Origin: Nonomuraea rubra
GTDB lineage: Bacteria > Actinomycetota > Actinomycetes > Streptosporangiales > Streptosporangiaceae
Assembly: GCF_014207985.1 (NCBI RefSeq)
Contig: NZ_JACHMI010000001.1
Coordinates: 5,997,001-6,061,000 of the forward strand
DNA length: 64,000 bases
Reading direction: 5' to 3'
How positions within the stretch are numbered: position 1 is the stretch's first letter; every line of letters starts with the position of its first letter. Shown here piece after piece: positions 34,136-42,561 of the stretch. The notes under the pieces were generated by a model. The model searched no databases and had not been told where the DNA came from. It saw only the letters and a program-made list of their open reading frames with translations. A program made the position numbers and the translations under genes.

Positions 34136-34181
34136 GGGTCCAGCTTGGGGGGTCACGTGGGGTGAGGGTCAAACCGGGCTG

Positions 34182-34205
34182 GACTCTCCCGTTGTGGGAG
34201 GGGTC
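34182..34205. promoter_or_regulatory. MerR-type operator in divergent merR spacer
   Basis: Imperfect dyad with CTCCC (34186-34190) and GGGAG (34196-34200) arms within a GACTCTCCC...GGGAGGGGTC run that abuts the ATG at 34206. On the minus strand TTGACC (near 34165) could be the -35 of the TipA-like gene. Confidence 0.4.
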
Positions 34206-35048
34206 ATGCTGGTGGGTGTGGATGAGGAGTTGCTGCCGATCGGGCAGTTCGCCCGGTTGGGGCGGTTGAGTGTGAAGCAGTTGCGGCATTACGACGAGCT
34301 GGGGTTGTTGCGGCCGGCGTATGTGGATGAGGGGACGGGTTACCGGTATTACCGGGCGTCGCAGGCGCGGGCGGCGTTGTCGATCGCGTTGTTGCGGTCG
34401 CTGGATGTGCCGTTGCCGGTGGTGGGTGAGGTGTTGTCGGGGCCGCCGGAGGAGGCTGCGGGGGTGCTGGCGGGGGTGCGGGACGCTTTGGAGGCGGAGC
34501 TGGCGCGGCGGCGGCGGACGCTGGCGGCGCTGGAGCGGGTGATGGCTGGGGGGTTGCCGGCGGCGCCGGTGCGGCTGGTGCGGGAGCCTGCGCGGCGGGT
34601 GGCGGTGGTGCGGGAGCGGGCGGCGGGGCCGGAGGACATCGGGCGGGCGACGTCGGCGGCGGTGGCGCGGGTGCTGGCGGGCGGGGTGGCGGGCGGGGTG
34701 GCGGGCGGGGTGGCGGGGGAGGGTCCGGTTCGGCTGGTGGGGTTGTTCCCGGTGGATCTGGGTGAGGTGGTGGAGGTGTCGGTGGCGTTGGTGCTGGAGG
34801 AGGGGTGGCGGGCGGGTGCGGGGGTGGAGGCCGGGGTGTTGCCGGGCGGGGTGTTCGCGTTTGCGACGCATGTGGGGCCGTATGACCAGATGTCGTTGAC
34901 GGCGCATGCGGTGCTGGCGTGGTGTGCGGAGCGGCGGCATGTGGTGCGGGGTGCGGTTCGTGAGGTGTACGTGTCGGATCCGGCGGTGACGGCGCCGGAG
35001 GAGTTGGTGACGCAGCTGATGGTGTGTGTGGAGGAGGAGTCGTGGTGA
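34206..35048 (+). CDS. MerR-family regulator with GyrI-like effector domain (BltR/BmrR type)
   Basis: 280 residues, ATG with GGGAGGGG 3-10 bp upstream. HTH LPIGQFARLGRLSVKQLRHYDELGLLRPAYVDEGTGYRYY, coiled coil to about residue 115, then a GyrI-like multidrug-binding domain (VAVVRERA, VFPVDLG-type strand, FAFATHVGPYDQM). A short linker GGVAGGVAGGVAG comes from three 12-bp repeats near 34679-34715. Regulators of this build respond to hydrophobic cations. Its TGA overlaps the GTG of a separate GyrI-like protein. Confidence 0.9.
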   Translation: MLVGVDEELLPIGQFARLGRLSVKQLRHYDELGLLRPAYVDEGTGYRYYRASQARAALSIALLRSLDVPLPVVGEVLSGPPEEAAGVLAGVRDALEAELARRRRTLAALERVMAGGLPAAPVRLVREPARRVAVVRERAAGPEDIGRATSAAVARVLAGGVAGGVAGGVAGEGPVRLVGLFPVDLGEVVEVSVALVLEEGWRAGAGVEAGVLPGGVFAFATHVGPYDQMSLTAHAVLAWCAERRHVVRGAVREVYVSDPAVTAPEELVTQLMVCVEEESW

Positions 35049-35557
35049 GTGCGGAGCTGGTCTCGTACGGTCCGGTGACCCGGCTGAGTGTGTCGGGGGT
35101 GGGGGAGCCGGGCGGGGCGGAGCATGTGTCGGCGGTCGGGGCGCTGTATGCGGTGGCGTCGGCGATGGGTGGCGCGTCGGGGCCGCTGGAGGGGTTGTGG
35201 TGGGTGGAGGAGGATGGGCCGCCGCTGCTGGTGGCGCGGGAGCGGTGGCGGTGGCATCTGCTGCTGCCGGCGGTGGAGGCGGGGTGTGCGGGGGCGCTGG
35301 AGCGGGCGCGGGAGGCGGTCCGGGCGTCGGGGGCGGCGGTGGACCGGGTGGTGGTGTCGTCGTTCACGGAGGGGGAGTGTGTGGAGGTGGTGCATGAGGG
35401 GCCGTTCAGCGAGGAGTGGCGGTCGCTGGCGGTGATGGAGGCGTTCATGGCGGAGCGGGGGCTGGTGGCGGGCGGGCCGCATCATGAGGTGTATCTGACG
35501 GGGCTGGATGATCCGTCTCCGCGTACGGTGCTGCGGCAGCCGGTGCGGCGGGCGTAG
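35045..35557 (+). CDS. free-standing GyrI-like small-molecule-binding protein
   Basis: 170 residues from GTG 35045 (or 35042), overlapping the MerR stop. Segments such as LEGLWWVEEDGPPLLVARERWRWHLLLPAV, VVVSSFTEGECVEVVHEGPFSEEW and HHEVYLTGLDDPSPRTVLRQPV match GyrI-like/YjbR-type proteins that bind drugs or hydrolyse cyclopropanoid cytotoxins. Strict coupling to a MerR that itself ends in a GyrI-like domain suggests that both bind the same ligand. Confidence 0.85.
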   Translation: MSAELVSYGPVTRLSVSGVGEPGGAEHVSAVGALYAVASAMGGASGPLEGLWWVEEDGPPLLVARERWRWHLLLPAVEAGCAGALERAREAVRASGAAVDRVVVSSFTEGECVEVVHEGPFSEEWRSLAVMEAFMAERGLVAGGPHHEVYLTGLDDPSPRTVLRQPVRRA

Positions 35558-36279
35558 CGCGGGGTGGGTGTCCTGGCTGCTGCGGCGGCCGGGGCACCCT
35601 TTGCCAGTTGTGGGCGGGTATGTCGGTCAAGGGTGGACCGGGGGCGTGCCATGGGCGGGTCAAATCTTGCCCTGGCTTCGTGACCTGGGCAGACTCGCGG
35701 CGTGGCCGGGACATACGCTGGGTGGCGACGGCCCCGGGGGCGTGGTCATGGCTGGCCTCGCCCGCCCGCCGGGCGCCGCCGCCGGGCGTGCGAGCCCCGG
35801 TGGCGGGCGCGGCGGGCGCTGATCGACTGGAGTTACGCCTCATGTTAGGAAGAGGAACGGCTGCTGTGGCGCGCGCCGACCGGCGGCGCGCCGGAGTGCG
35901 TCGTGCGGGCGGGGCGGATCGTCGCCGGCCGGGCGGGCCGGTGCGCGCCGATGCGCGGCGCCCTGCAGAGCGGCGACCTGGGCGGCCACCTGCGCGGCCT
36001 GCTGGGCGGCCTGCTGAACGTCCTTCTCTGCGGTCTTCTCTGCGGTCTTCTCTGCGGCCTGCTCGGCGGCTTCATGGGCGGCGGCCGGTTGCCGTGCGGT
36101 GTGCGGCCCGTGCGGTGTGCGGATTATTAGCCGGCAGGCCCTCGCGGGGCGTGGTGGCGGCGCCTGCGAGCCCGCCGCGGGGTGGACGCCGTGCCGGGAC
36201 GGCTGCGGCGGTGGAGCGCCGGCTGCGGGGCCGGCGGGCGTGCGGTCACGGGGTGGTGGCCGTGCTGGAGCACGGGTTA
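35558..36279. other. 722-bp stretch without a convincing gene
   Basis: Between the GyrI-like gene and the HxlR gene. Several open frames exist but are explained by GC-rich composition. A local triplication of a TTCTCTGCGGTC-type unit lies at 36022-36058, giving Leu/Cys-rich or Ala/Glu/Lys-rich reading on opposite strands. No RNA structure was recognised. It may hold decayed coding sequence. Confidence 0.5.
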
Positions 36280-36699
36280 TTACCCGGCTGGTGACGTGGT
36301 GGGACGCGGGCGTCCGGGCTCGCGCCGGTCGCGGGTCTCGTGCGCGGCGCGGCTGGCTTCGATGTGCGGCAGGTGTTCGATGGCCCAGCCGGCGAGGGCG
36401 AGCGCGGGCGGGATGAGGCTCTTGCCGGTGGGGGTGAGGGCGTATTCGACGCGTGGCGGGACTTCGGCGTGGACGGTGCGGGAGACGAGGCCGTCGTGTT
36501 CGAGGTGGCGCAGGGTCAGGGTGAGCATGCGCTGGGAGATGCCGGGGATCTGCTGGTGCAGGTCGGTGAAGCGTACGGTGCCCTGGTCGAGGGTGGCGAC
36601 GACGAGCAGGGTCCATTTGTTGCAGATGCGGTCGAGGATGGCGCGCAGGGTCTGGCCGCCGTCTCCGCGGATCAGGCAGGTGTGTTCGTAGTCCGGCAT
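36280..36699 (-). CDS. HxlR-family regulator
   Basis: 139 residues from ATG 36699 with AAGGGG upstream. Core HxlR features: YEHTCLIRGDGGQTLRAILDRICNKWTLLVVATL, FTDLHQQIPGISQRMLTLTLRHLEHDGLVSRTVHAEVPPRVEYALTPTG. The single Cys near the N-terminus (HTC) could act as a redox or electrophile switch, as in other HxlR proteins. Divergent from the DoxX gene. Its promoter holds a 28-bp composite element also found in front of the 56852-57262 HxlR gene. Confidence 0.92.
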   Translation of the reverse strand: MPDYEHTCLIRGDGGQTLRAILDRICNKWTLLVVATLDQGTVRFTDLHQQIPGISQRMLTLTLRHLEHDGLVSRTVHAEVPPRVEYALTPTGKSLIPPALALAGWAIEHLPHIEASRAAHETRDRREPGRPRPTTSPAG

Positions 36700-36715
36700 G
36701 ACAGCCCCTTGTGGG

Positions 36716-36743
36716 TTACGCACACGTGTGTGCCTTTTGTAAG
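36716..36743. promoter_or_regulatory. HxlR composite operator, copy A
   Basis: TTACGCACA (36716-36724), 5-bp gap, then GTGCCTTTTGTAAG (36730-36743), in the divergent HxlR/DoxX spacer. The same two words with the same gap occur at 57272-57299. Confidence 0.65.
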
Positions 36744-36834
36744 GCTTTCAATAGTGACGCATGATGAGGCTACTTACGACCGGTAACCATCGGGCCGGTC
36801 TCCCCGTTTTCCCTAGCCTCGTGAAGGTGTCCTC

Positions 36835-37200
36835 ATGGAGTTCTCGTACTGGGTCGTGGCGGCGCTGCTGGCCGTGCTGTACCTGTTCGCCGGCGTCAAG
36901 AAGATCGTGCAGAGCCGGGAGCGGCTGCAGCCGATGATGGGCTGGGTCGACACCGTGCCGATGCCGCTGGTGCGGGTGATCGGCGTGCTGGAGGTTCTCG
37001 GGGTGGCGGGGCTGGTCCTGCCGCCGCTGACCGGGATCGCGATGTGGCTGGCGCTCGCCGCGGCGGCCGGTCTGGCGCTGATCCAGGTGGGGGCGATCGT
37101 GCTGCACGTGAGCCGGGGCGAGGCGTCGGTGGTGTGGCTGAACGTGGTCGCGCTGGCGGTCGCGGCGGCGGCCGTCTGGCTCGCCACCGTCTGGATCTGA
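36835..37200 (+). CDS. DoxX-family membrane protein
   Basis: 121 residues, ATG start. Four hydrophobic helices with the family start YWVVAALLAVLYLFAGVKKI and RLQPMMGWVDTVPMPLVRVIGVLEVLG. DoxX proteins are small quinone-related membrane proteins often controlled by HxlR, and this one is divergent from an HxlR gene. The stop codon lies in the first unit of a 15-bp tandem repeat. Confidence 0.9.
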   Translation: MEFSYWVVAALLAVLYLFAGVKKIVQSRERLQPMMGWVDTVPMPLVRVIGVLEVLGVAGLVLPPLTGIAMWLALAAAAGLALIQVGAIVLHVSRGEASVVWLNVVALAVAAAAVWLATVWI

Positions 37201-37245
37201 CACGTCTGGATCTGACACGTCTGGATCTGACACGGCTGGATCTGA
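37189..37245 (+). repeat. 15-bp tandem repeat over the doxX stop codon
   Basis: One partial and three full units of CACGTCTGGATCTGA (third full unit with one change). Each full unit keeps the reading frame and carries its own TGA, so there are four stops in a row in the doxX frame. Confidence 0.9.
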
Positions 37246-37252
37246 TCCCGGG

Positions 37253-38389
37253 TCAGTGGCTGCTCTGGGCCGGGGACAGGAAGTCGTGCACGAGCCGGTC
37301 GTAGCGGGCGCGGTCCACGTTCCACGCCTCGGTGTGCTCTCCCCGTTCGAACGGCTCGAACCGGATCGGCCACCCCAGGCGCCGGCCCGCGGCGACGAGG
37401 TCGCGGGCCTCCTGGATCGGGTGGTCGGTGTCGGGGACGGTGTGGATCAGCAGCAGGGGCGGCCTGACCTTCGGCGGGTGGCGGATCAGGCTCAGCCGGT
37501 CGGTGTCGATCCCGGTGCGCCATTCGGTCACCTGGTTCGACAGTCCCGCCACGAAGCCGGGCAGGTGCAGGTTCCTGGCGCCCTGTTCGGCGGTCATCCG
37601 TACGTCGAGCATGGGCGCGTCCATGATGACGCGGTCGACCAGGCCCGCCAGGGGTGACCTGGCCAGGAACTGGCCGGCGATCTGGCCGCCCATCGAGGTG
37701 CCGTACAGGACGAAGTGGCGCGCGCCCATCGTCTGCGCGTGGCGCAGGGCGGCCTCCAGGTCGCGCCACTCGGCGTCGCCCAGGTGCAGCAGGCCGTCGG
37801 GTGAGGGTGGCGCGCCTTCGTCGTTGCGGTAGGTGATGTCCAGGAAGGGCAGCCCGAGCCGGTGCACGACGGGCAGGATCTTCAGCTCGGCCTTGCGGCG
37901 GCCGTTCTGCCCGTGGACGGCGACGACCCAGGTGGTGCTGGTGCCGGGGACGTACCAGGCGGGCGCGGGCCCGAGCTCGGTGGGCACCATGATCTCGGTG
38001 TGGCCGATGCCCCAGGCGACGCCGGGATCGCCGGGGGGCACGTTGCCGAAGAAGCCGGGGGTGCCCGCGGAGGGGGCCGGGCCGCGCAGCACCTTGCGCG
38101 TGATGCGGCCGGGGGTGCGGGAGACGATGTCGCCGAGCATCGTGTGCGCGCCGCTCCATTCCAGCCAGTACGTGCCCGGCTTGGCGGTCTGCGGGGTCTG
38201 TTCCAGCGTCACCAGGCCGTCCTCGACGGCGAGGACCCTGGTGTTGCTCGTGCCGTGGCGCACGACCTTGATCGACTGGTCGCTGCCGTACCAGGCGCCG
38301 GCGCCCGCCGCGGCGGCCAGGACGGCCAGGAGGGCCGCGCCCGCGATCCACGCTCGCCGCCGGCCGGGCCGTTCACGTCCTGACGCCAT
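37253..38389 (-). CDS. membrane-anchored alpha/beta hydrolase
   Basis: 378 residues. An N-terminal basic stretch plus hydrophobic helix (WIAGAALLAVLAAAAGAGAW) anchors it with the catalytic domain outside. Hydrolase motifs: VVAVHGQNG oxyanion loop, LYGTSMGGQ nucleophile elbow near residue 235, acid in HTVPDTDHP, and catalytic His in FERGEHTEAW. It resembles BAAT/prolyl-peptidase-like hydrolases of actinomycetes. The gene overlaps the end of the TetR gene upstream by 17 bp and is likely its regulated partner. Confidence 0.88.
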   Translation of the reverse strand: MASGRERPGRRRAWIAGAALLAVLAAAAGAGAWYGSDQSIKVVRHGTSNTRVLAVEDGLVTLEQTPQTAKPGTYWLEWSGAHTMLGDIVSRTPGRITRKVLRGPAPSAGTPGFFGNVPPGDPGVAWGIGHTEIMVPTELGPAPAWYVPGTSTTWVVAVHGQNGRRKAELKILPVVHRLGLPFLDITYRNDEGAPPSPDGLLHLGDAEWRDLEAALRHAQTMGARHFVLYGTSMGGQIAGQFLARSPLAGLVDRVIMDAPMLDVRMTAEQGARNLHLPGFVAGLSNQVTEWRTGIDTDRLSLIRHPPKVRPPLLLIHTVPDTDHPIQEARDLVAAGRRLGWPIRFEPFERGEHTEAWNVDRARYDRLVHDFLSPAQSSH

Positions 38390-38951
38390 CGAGAACTCTC
38401 CTCACGGTGCGCTCGCACAGCTTGCGGAAGTCGTCCTCCTCCAGGCCGACGCGGCCCGCGAGGTAGAGCTGGACGAGCCCTTGCACGGCCGAGGTCAGCG
38501 CCAGGGTGGTCTCCAGCGGGTCGTCGGGGCGCAGCACCCCGTCGCGCATGCCCTCCTCGGCCAGGGTGACGAGTTTCGTGAACGGGGAGCCGCCGTCTTC
38601 GAAGTCGGCGGGGAAGCGGCGGGCCCGCTCGCGGTGGTCGGTCATGAGGAAGGTGTAGAGATGGGGCCGTCCCAGGGCGAAGTCGAGGAAGTCGGCCAGG
38701 AGGCCGAACGCCCGTTCCTCCCAGGTGCCGCCGGGCGCGCGGGTGCCCCAGCCTTCGGCCAGCTCGCGGAAGGCCCGCTCGGCGACCACGTCGAGGAGTG
38801 CCTGGCGGCTGGGGAAGTGTTTGTAGGCCGCCATGGGGGACACGCCGGCCAGGCCGGCCACCCGCCGCATGCTGACGGCGGCGGCGCCCTCGCTGACGAG
38901 GATGCCGAGGGCCGCGTCGGCGATCCTCCCGGCGGTGCTGGGACCACTCAT
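38373..38951 (-). CDS. TetR-family regulator
   Basis: 192 residues, ATG 38951. HTH: RIADAALGILVSEGAAAVSMRRVAGLAGVSPMAAYKHFPSRQALLDVVAERAF. The C-terminal part is a TetR ligand domain (WG-type; LYTFLMTDHRERARRF). An 18-bp perfect palindrome lies 11 bp before the start, so it should repress its own two-gene operon with the membrane hydrolase. Confidence 0.92.
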   Translation of the reverse strand: MSGPSTAGRIADAALGILVSEGAAAVSMRRVAGLAGVSPMAAYKHFPSRQALLDVVAERAFRELAEGWGTRAPGGTWEERAFGLLADFLDFALGRPHLYTFLMTDHRERARRFPADFEDGGSPFTKLVTLAEEGMRDGVLRPDDPLETTLALTSAVQGLVQLYLAGRVGLEEDDFRKLCERTVRRVLDGVRT

Positions 38952-38961
38952 GGCGTACAGC

Positions 38962-38979
38962 GTAAACCACGTGGTTTAC
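38962..38979. promoter_or_regulatory. perfect 18-bp TetR operator
   Basis: GTAAACCACGTGGTTTAC, a perfect palindrome flanked by GTAC words (38955 and 38983). It sits between the UvrA-like stop (38992) and the TetR start (38951). Confidence 0.8.
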
Positions 38980-38991
38980 GGCGTACACCCC

Positions 38992-41247
38992 TCAGGGGTG
39001 GCCGGCGAGTGCGGCCTTGAGGTGGGCGCCGGTGACGGACTCCGGCGCGGTGAGCAGGCCCGCGGGCGGCCCTTCGAACAGGATCCGGCCGCCGTGCCTG
39101 CCGCCGCCGGGCCCGAGGTCGATCACCCAGTCGGCGCGCCTGACCACGTCGAGGTGGTGCTCGATGACGATGACGGTGTTGCCGCCGTCGACGAGCCGGT
39201 CCAGCAGGGCGATGAGCGTCTCGACGTCGGACAGGTGCAGCCCGGTGGTGGGTTCGTCCAGGATGTGCACGGCGCCGGTCCTGGACAGCTCGCCGGCGAG
39301 TTTCATGCGCTGCAGCTCGCCGCCGGACAGGGTGCTGGTGGGCTGGCCGAGGGTGAGGTAGCCGAGTCCGACGTCGACGAGGGCGGCCAGGCGGCCGGCC
39401 ACGGCGGGTTCGGTGAAGAACGCGGCGGCCTGCTCGGCGGTCAGGGCGAGCACGTCGGCGATCGACAGGCCGCGCAGCCGGTGGGTGAGCGCCTCGGGCC
39501 GGTAACGGGTGCCGGCGCACAGCTCGCACACCGTGGTGACGGGGTCCATGAACGCCAGGTCGGTGTGGATGACACCGCGTCCTTCGCAGCGGGGGCAGGC
39601 GCCGCCGGAGTTGTAGCTGAACAGGGCGGGCGGGGCGCCGGCGGCGCGGGCGAACAGGCGGCGGATCGGCTCCAGGACGCCGAGGTAGGAGGCGGGGCTG
39701 GAGCGGGCGGAGGTGCCGGGGGCGTCCTGGCCGACGACGACGGCGCCGGGGTGCTGGGCGGGCAGGATGCGGGTGATGAGGGTGGATTTGCCGGATCCGG
39801 CGACGCCGGTGACGCAGGTGAGGACGCCGGTCGGGATGGTGGTGGTGATGTCGTGCAGGTTGTGCAGGCTGGCGGGGGAGAGGGTGAGCCGGCCGGTGGG
39901 GCGGCGCGGCTCGGTCTTGAGCGCGGTGCGGCGGGCCAGGGCGTGGCCGGTGCGGGTGCCGGAGGCGGGAAGCCCGGCGGGGCTGCCGGTGTAGACGATG
40001 TGGCCGCCGTGGACGCCCGCGCCGGGGCCGAGGTCGATGACGTGGTCGGCGACGGCGATGACGTCGGGGTCATGCTCGACGACCAGGACGGTGTTGCCCT
40101 TGTCGCGCAGCGCCCGCAGCAGGCGGGTCAGGCGGCCGACGTCGCTGGGGTGCAGGCCGGCGGTGGGCTCGTCGAAGACGTAGGTCATGCCGGTCAGGGC
40201 GGAGCCGAGGTGGCGGACGGTCTTGAGGCGCTGGGCCTCGCCGCCGGAGACGGTGGAGGTCTCGCGGGCGAGGGTGAGGTAGCCGAGGCCGATGTCGTCC
40301 AGGCGGCGCAACGCCCGTACGGCGGCTTCGGCGACGGGGTTGCCGAGGCCGGTCAGGACGGCGATGAGGTCGGTGATCTCCATGGCGGCGTGGTCGGCGA
40401 TGGAGTGGGGGCCGATCCTGGTGGCCAGGGCGGCGGCGTTGAGGCGGGCGCCGTCGCAGCGGGGGCAGACGCCTTCGGTGACCAGGTCCTGGACGGCGTC
40501 GCGGGTGCGCTGGGACAGGGTGGAGGTGTCGCGTCTGAGGTAGAGGCGGGTGAACCGGTCGGCGACGCCTTCGTAGTCGACCTTGTTGAGGGTGCCGTTC
40601 TTGCCGTGGACGTCGACGGTGAAGCCGCTGCCGTGCAGGAGCAGGTCGCGTTCGGCGGGGGTGTAGTCGCCGACGGGCTTTTGAGGGTCGAAGGTGCCGG
40701 AGCGGGCGTAGATCTGCCACTGCCAGGTGCCGACGCCGAACAGGGGGAAGCGGATGGCGCCGTCGTCGAGCGAGCGGGCGGGGTCGATGAGGGCGTCGAG
40801 GTCGAGCCGGACGGCGCGGCCGAGGCCGTCGCAGCCGGGGCACATGCCGGCGGGGTCGTTGAAGGAGTAGGCGAAGGAGTAGCCGGCGCTGGGGGTGCCG
40901 TAGCGGGAGAACAGGACGCGCAGGATCGGCATGATGTCGGTCATGGTGCCGACGGTGGAGCGGGCGTTGCCGCCGACGGGTTTCTGGTCGACGACGATGG
41001 CGGCGCCGAGGTTGTCGATGGTCTCGACGTCGGGTTTGTCGTGGGAGGGCAGCCGGTTGCGGATGAAGGCGGTGTAGGTCTCGTTGAGCTGGCGCTGCGA
41101 CTCGGCGGCGACGGTGCCGAAGACGAGGGACGACTTGCCGGAGCCGGACACGCCGGTGAAGACGACCAGGCGGTTCTTGGGGATGCGCAGGGAGACGTTC
41201 TTGAGGTTGTTGACGCGCGCGCCGGTGATCACGATGCTGTCGTCCAT
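38992..41247 (-). CDS. UvrA-like ABC ATPase (UvrA2/DrrC type)
   Basis: 751 residues, shorter than UvrA (about 950). Two ABC ATPase halves: Walker A GVSGSGKSSLVFGT and GVAGSGKSTLITRI; signature motifs STVSGGEAQRL and STLSGGELQRM; Walker B YVFDEPTAGLHP and HILDEPTTGLHL. Zinc-finger CxxC pairs are kept (CPGCDG, CPRCDG, CPRCEG, CELCAG). The UvrB-binding region appears reduced, as in UvrA2/DrrC proteins, which protect DNA from intercalating antibiotics such as anthracyclines. It is upstream of TetR on the same strand but separated by an operator. A 7-bp-arm dyad lies in its own promoter. Confidence 0.9.
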   Translation of the reverse strand: MDDSIVITGARVNNLKNVSLRIPKNRLVVFTGVSGSGKSSLVFGTVAAESQRQLNETYTAFIRNRLPSHDKPDVETIDNLGAAIVVDQKPVGGNARSTVGTMTDIMPILRVLFSRYGTPSAGYSFAYSFNDPAGMCPGCDGLGRAVRLDLDALIDPARSLDDGAIRFPLFGVGTWQWQIYARSGTFDPQKPVGDYTPAERDLLLHGSGFTVDVHGKNGTLNKVDYEGVADRFTRLYLRRDTSTLSQRTRDAVQDLVTEGVCPRCDGARLNAAALATRIGPHSIADHAAMEITDLIAVLTGLGNPVAEAAVRALRRLDDIGLGYLTLARETSTVSGGEAQRLKTVRHLGSALTGMTYVFDEPTAGLHPSDVGRLTRLLRALRDKGNTVLVVEHDPDVIAVADHVIDLGPGAGVHGGHIVYTGSPAGLPASGTRTGHALARRTALKTEPRRPTGRLTLSPASLHNLHDITTTIPTGVLTCVTGVAGSGKSTLITRILPAQHPGAVVVGQDAPGTSARSSPASYLGVLEPIRRLFARAAGAPPALFSYNSGGACPRCEGRGVIHTDLAFMDPVTTVCELCAGTRYRPEALTHRLRGLSIADVLALTAEQAAAFFTEPAVAGRLAALVDVGLGYLTLGQPTSTLSGGELQRMKLAGELSRTGAVHILDEPTTGLHLSDVETLIALLDRLVDGGNTVIVIEHHLDVVRRADWVIDLGPGGGRHGGRILFEGPPAGLLTAPESVTGAHLKAALAGHP

Positions 41248-41265
41248 GCCGCCACGCTACCGTAT

Positions 41266-41287
41266 GCCGTACGGGACAGCGTACGGC
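41266..41287. promoter_or_regulatory. operator dyad before the UvrA-like gene
   Basis: GCCGTAC-N8-GTACGGC perfect arms 18 bp upstream of the UvrA-like ATG, with a third related word CGTATGCC at 41261. A TAGCGT -10-like box (minus strand, near 41257) overlaps its edge. Confidence 0.6.
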
Positions 41288-41325
41288 CCGGAGGCGCCCG
41301 GGTGTCCCGGTATAAGCTGGGGGAC

Positions 41326-41580
41326 ATGGTGCGACCACCGCTGACCCCCGAGGAACGCCTGCGCGGCGAGCAGCTCGGCCACGTGCTGCGCCAGGCCCGC
41401 GGCGAGCGCAGCATCGTCGAGGTCGCCGCCGCGGCCGGCATGTCCGCCGAAACCCTCCGCAAGATCGAGACCGGCCGCATCGCCACCCCGGCGTTCTTCA
41501 CCATCGCCGCGCTGGCCGACGTGCTCGGCATCTCCCTCGACCGCCTCGCCGTACGCTCCGCCCCCGCCCCCACCCCGTAG
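41326..41580 (+). CDS. small XRE-family DNA-binding protein
   Basis: 84 residues from ATG 41326. Nearly all of it is one HTH domain: LGHVLRQARGERSIVEVAAAAGMSAETLRKIETGRIATPAFFTIAALADVLGISLDRL. Divergent from the UvrA-like gene with 78 bp between starts, so it may regulate that gene from the GCCGTAC dyad. No effector domain. Confidence 0.88.
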   Translation: MVRPPLTPEERLRGEQLGHVLRQARGERSIVEVAAAAGMSAETLRKIETGRIATPAFFTIAALADVLGISLDRLAVRSAPAPTP

Positions 41581-41627
41581 GAAAAACGCGAGGAAACCTC
41601 CCCCCGGGGAGGGCTATCCTCCTGCCC

Positions 41628-42554
41628 ATGATCACGCACCCAGAGCTCCTGGAGCGCGGGCACCCGTTCCGGCAGTGGAAGACCTGGCGCCTGCCGGGCA
41701 CCCGGCTGACCCTCACCGGCTACTCACGCGCCGCCGACAAGACGTTCTTCCACATCCCCGAGCTGAAACTCGCCCTGGACGCCGGGCTCGCCGAAGGCCG
41801 CCAGGCCGACACGGTGCTGCTCACCCACACCCACCTCGACCACGCCAAGGACCTCGACTTCCTGGCCACCCGCCCGACCGGCGTCGACATCCACGTCCCC
41901 GAGCAGGCACTGCCGTACGTACGCCGCTACCTGGCCGCCACCACCGAGCTCAACCACAACGCCACCCACGCAACCGAGCCGGCCGCCGGAGCCCGCGTGC
42001 ACGGCGTACGGCCAGGCCAGGAGTTCACCATCGGCAGGCACGCCTCCCACACCGTGCGCGTCCTGCACACCGAGCACAAGGTGCCCAGCGCCGGATACGG
42101 CATCTCCGAGAACCGGCGGGCCCTCCTGCCGGAAGCCGAAGAACTCAAGGCCAGGCTCGGCCCCGCCAAGTTCGGCCGTATCGCCGCCGACCGGCGCAGC
42201 CGCGGCATCCCCATCGACCAGCCCGTCCAGCGGCCGCTGTTCGCCTACCTCGGCGACACCCACGCCGGCGCGCTCACCCGCAACCCCGCCCTGGCCGACT
42301 ACCCCGTCATCATCACCGAGTGCACCTACCTCGACGACGAGCACGCCGGACGGGCCCGCCGCGTGGGACACACCGTATGGAGCGACCTCAAACCGTACGT
42401 GCTGGCACACCCGCGGACCCTGTTCGTGCTGACCCACTTCAGCCTGCGCCACACCGACCGCGACGTGCTCGCCTTCTTCCAGCGGGAGGACGTCCCCAAC
42501 GTGCTCGCCTGGGCACACGCCGGCAGCCACCTGCCCGAGCAGCACCAGCGCTGA
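41628..42554 (+). CDS. MBL-fold metallo-hydrolase (RNase Z-like)
   Basis: 308 residues, ATG with GGGAGGGCT about 15 bp upstream. The metal site HTHLDHAKDLDFL is near residue 65, with later HTEHK, LGDTHAG and HFSLRHTDRD metal/catalytic His residues. Layout follows RNase Z/ElaC-like hydrolases, but the protein is not the housekeeping tRNase Z in obvious context. Predicted soluble phosphodiesterase or related hydrolase. Confidence 0.85.
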   Translation: MITHPELLERGHPFRQWKTWRLPGTRLTLTGYSRAADKTFFHIPELKLALDAGLAEGRQADTVLLTHTHLDHAKDLDFLATRPTGVDIHVPEQALPYVRRYLAATTELNHNATHATEPAAGARVHGVRPGQEFTIGRHASHTVRVLHTEHKVPSAGYGISENRRALLPEAEELKARLGPAKFGRIAADRRSRGIPIDQPVQRPLFAYLGDTHAGALTRNPALADYPVIITECTYLDDEHAGRARRVGHTVWSDLKPYVLAHPRTLFVLTHFSLRHTDRDVLAFFQREDVPNVLAWAHAGSHLPEQHQR

Positions 42555-42561
42555 ACCATCC

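Noticed and set aside
35842..36130. Plus-strand small genes at 35842 and 35903, or minus-strand EKTAEKT coiled protein
   Set aside because: All follow from a TTCTCTGCGGTC triplication in GC-rich sequence, with no supporting ribosome site or conserved domain.
37201..37304. DoxX C-terminal extension through the tandem repeat
   Set aside because: Every repeat unit has an in-frame TGA in the doxX frame.
38833..41325. Very long plus-strand frame over the UvrA-like gene
   Set aside because: Gly/Val/Asp-rich antisense reading of the UvrA gene; only the last 84 codons (41326-41580, XRE protein) are gene-like.
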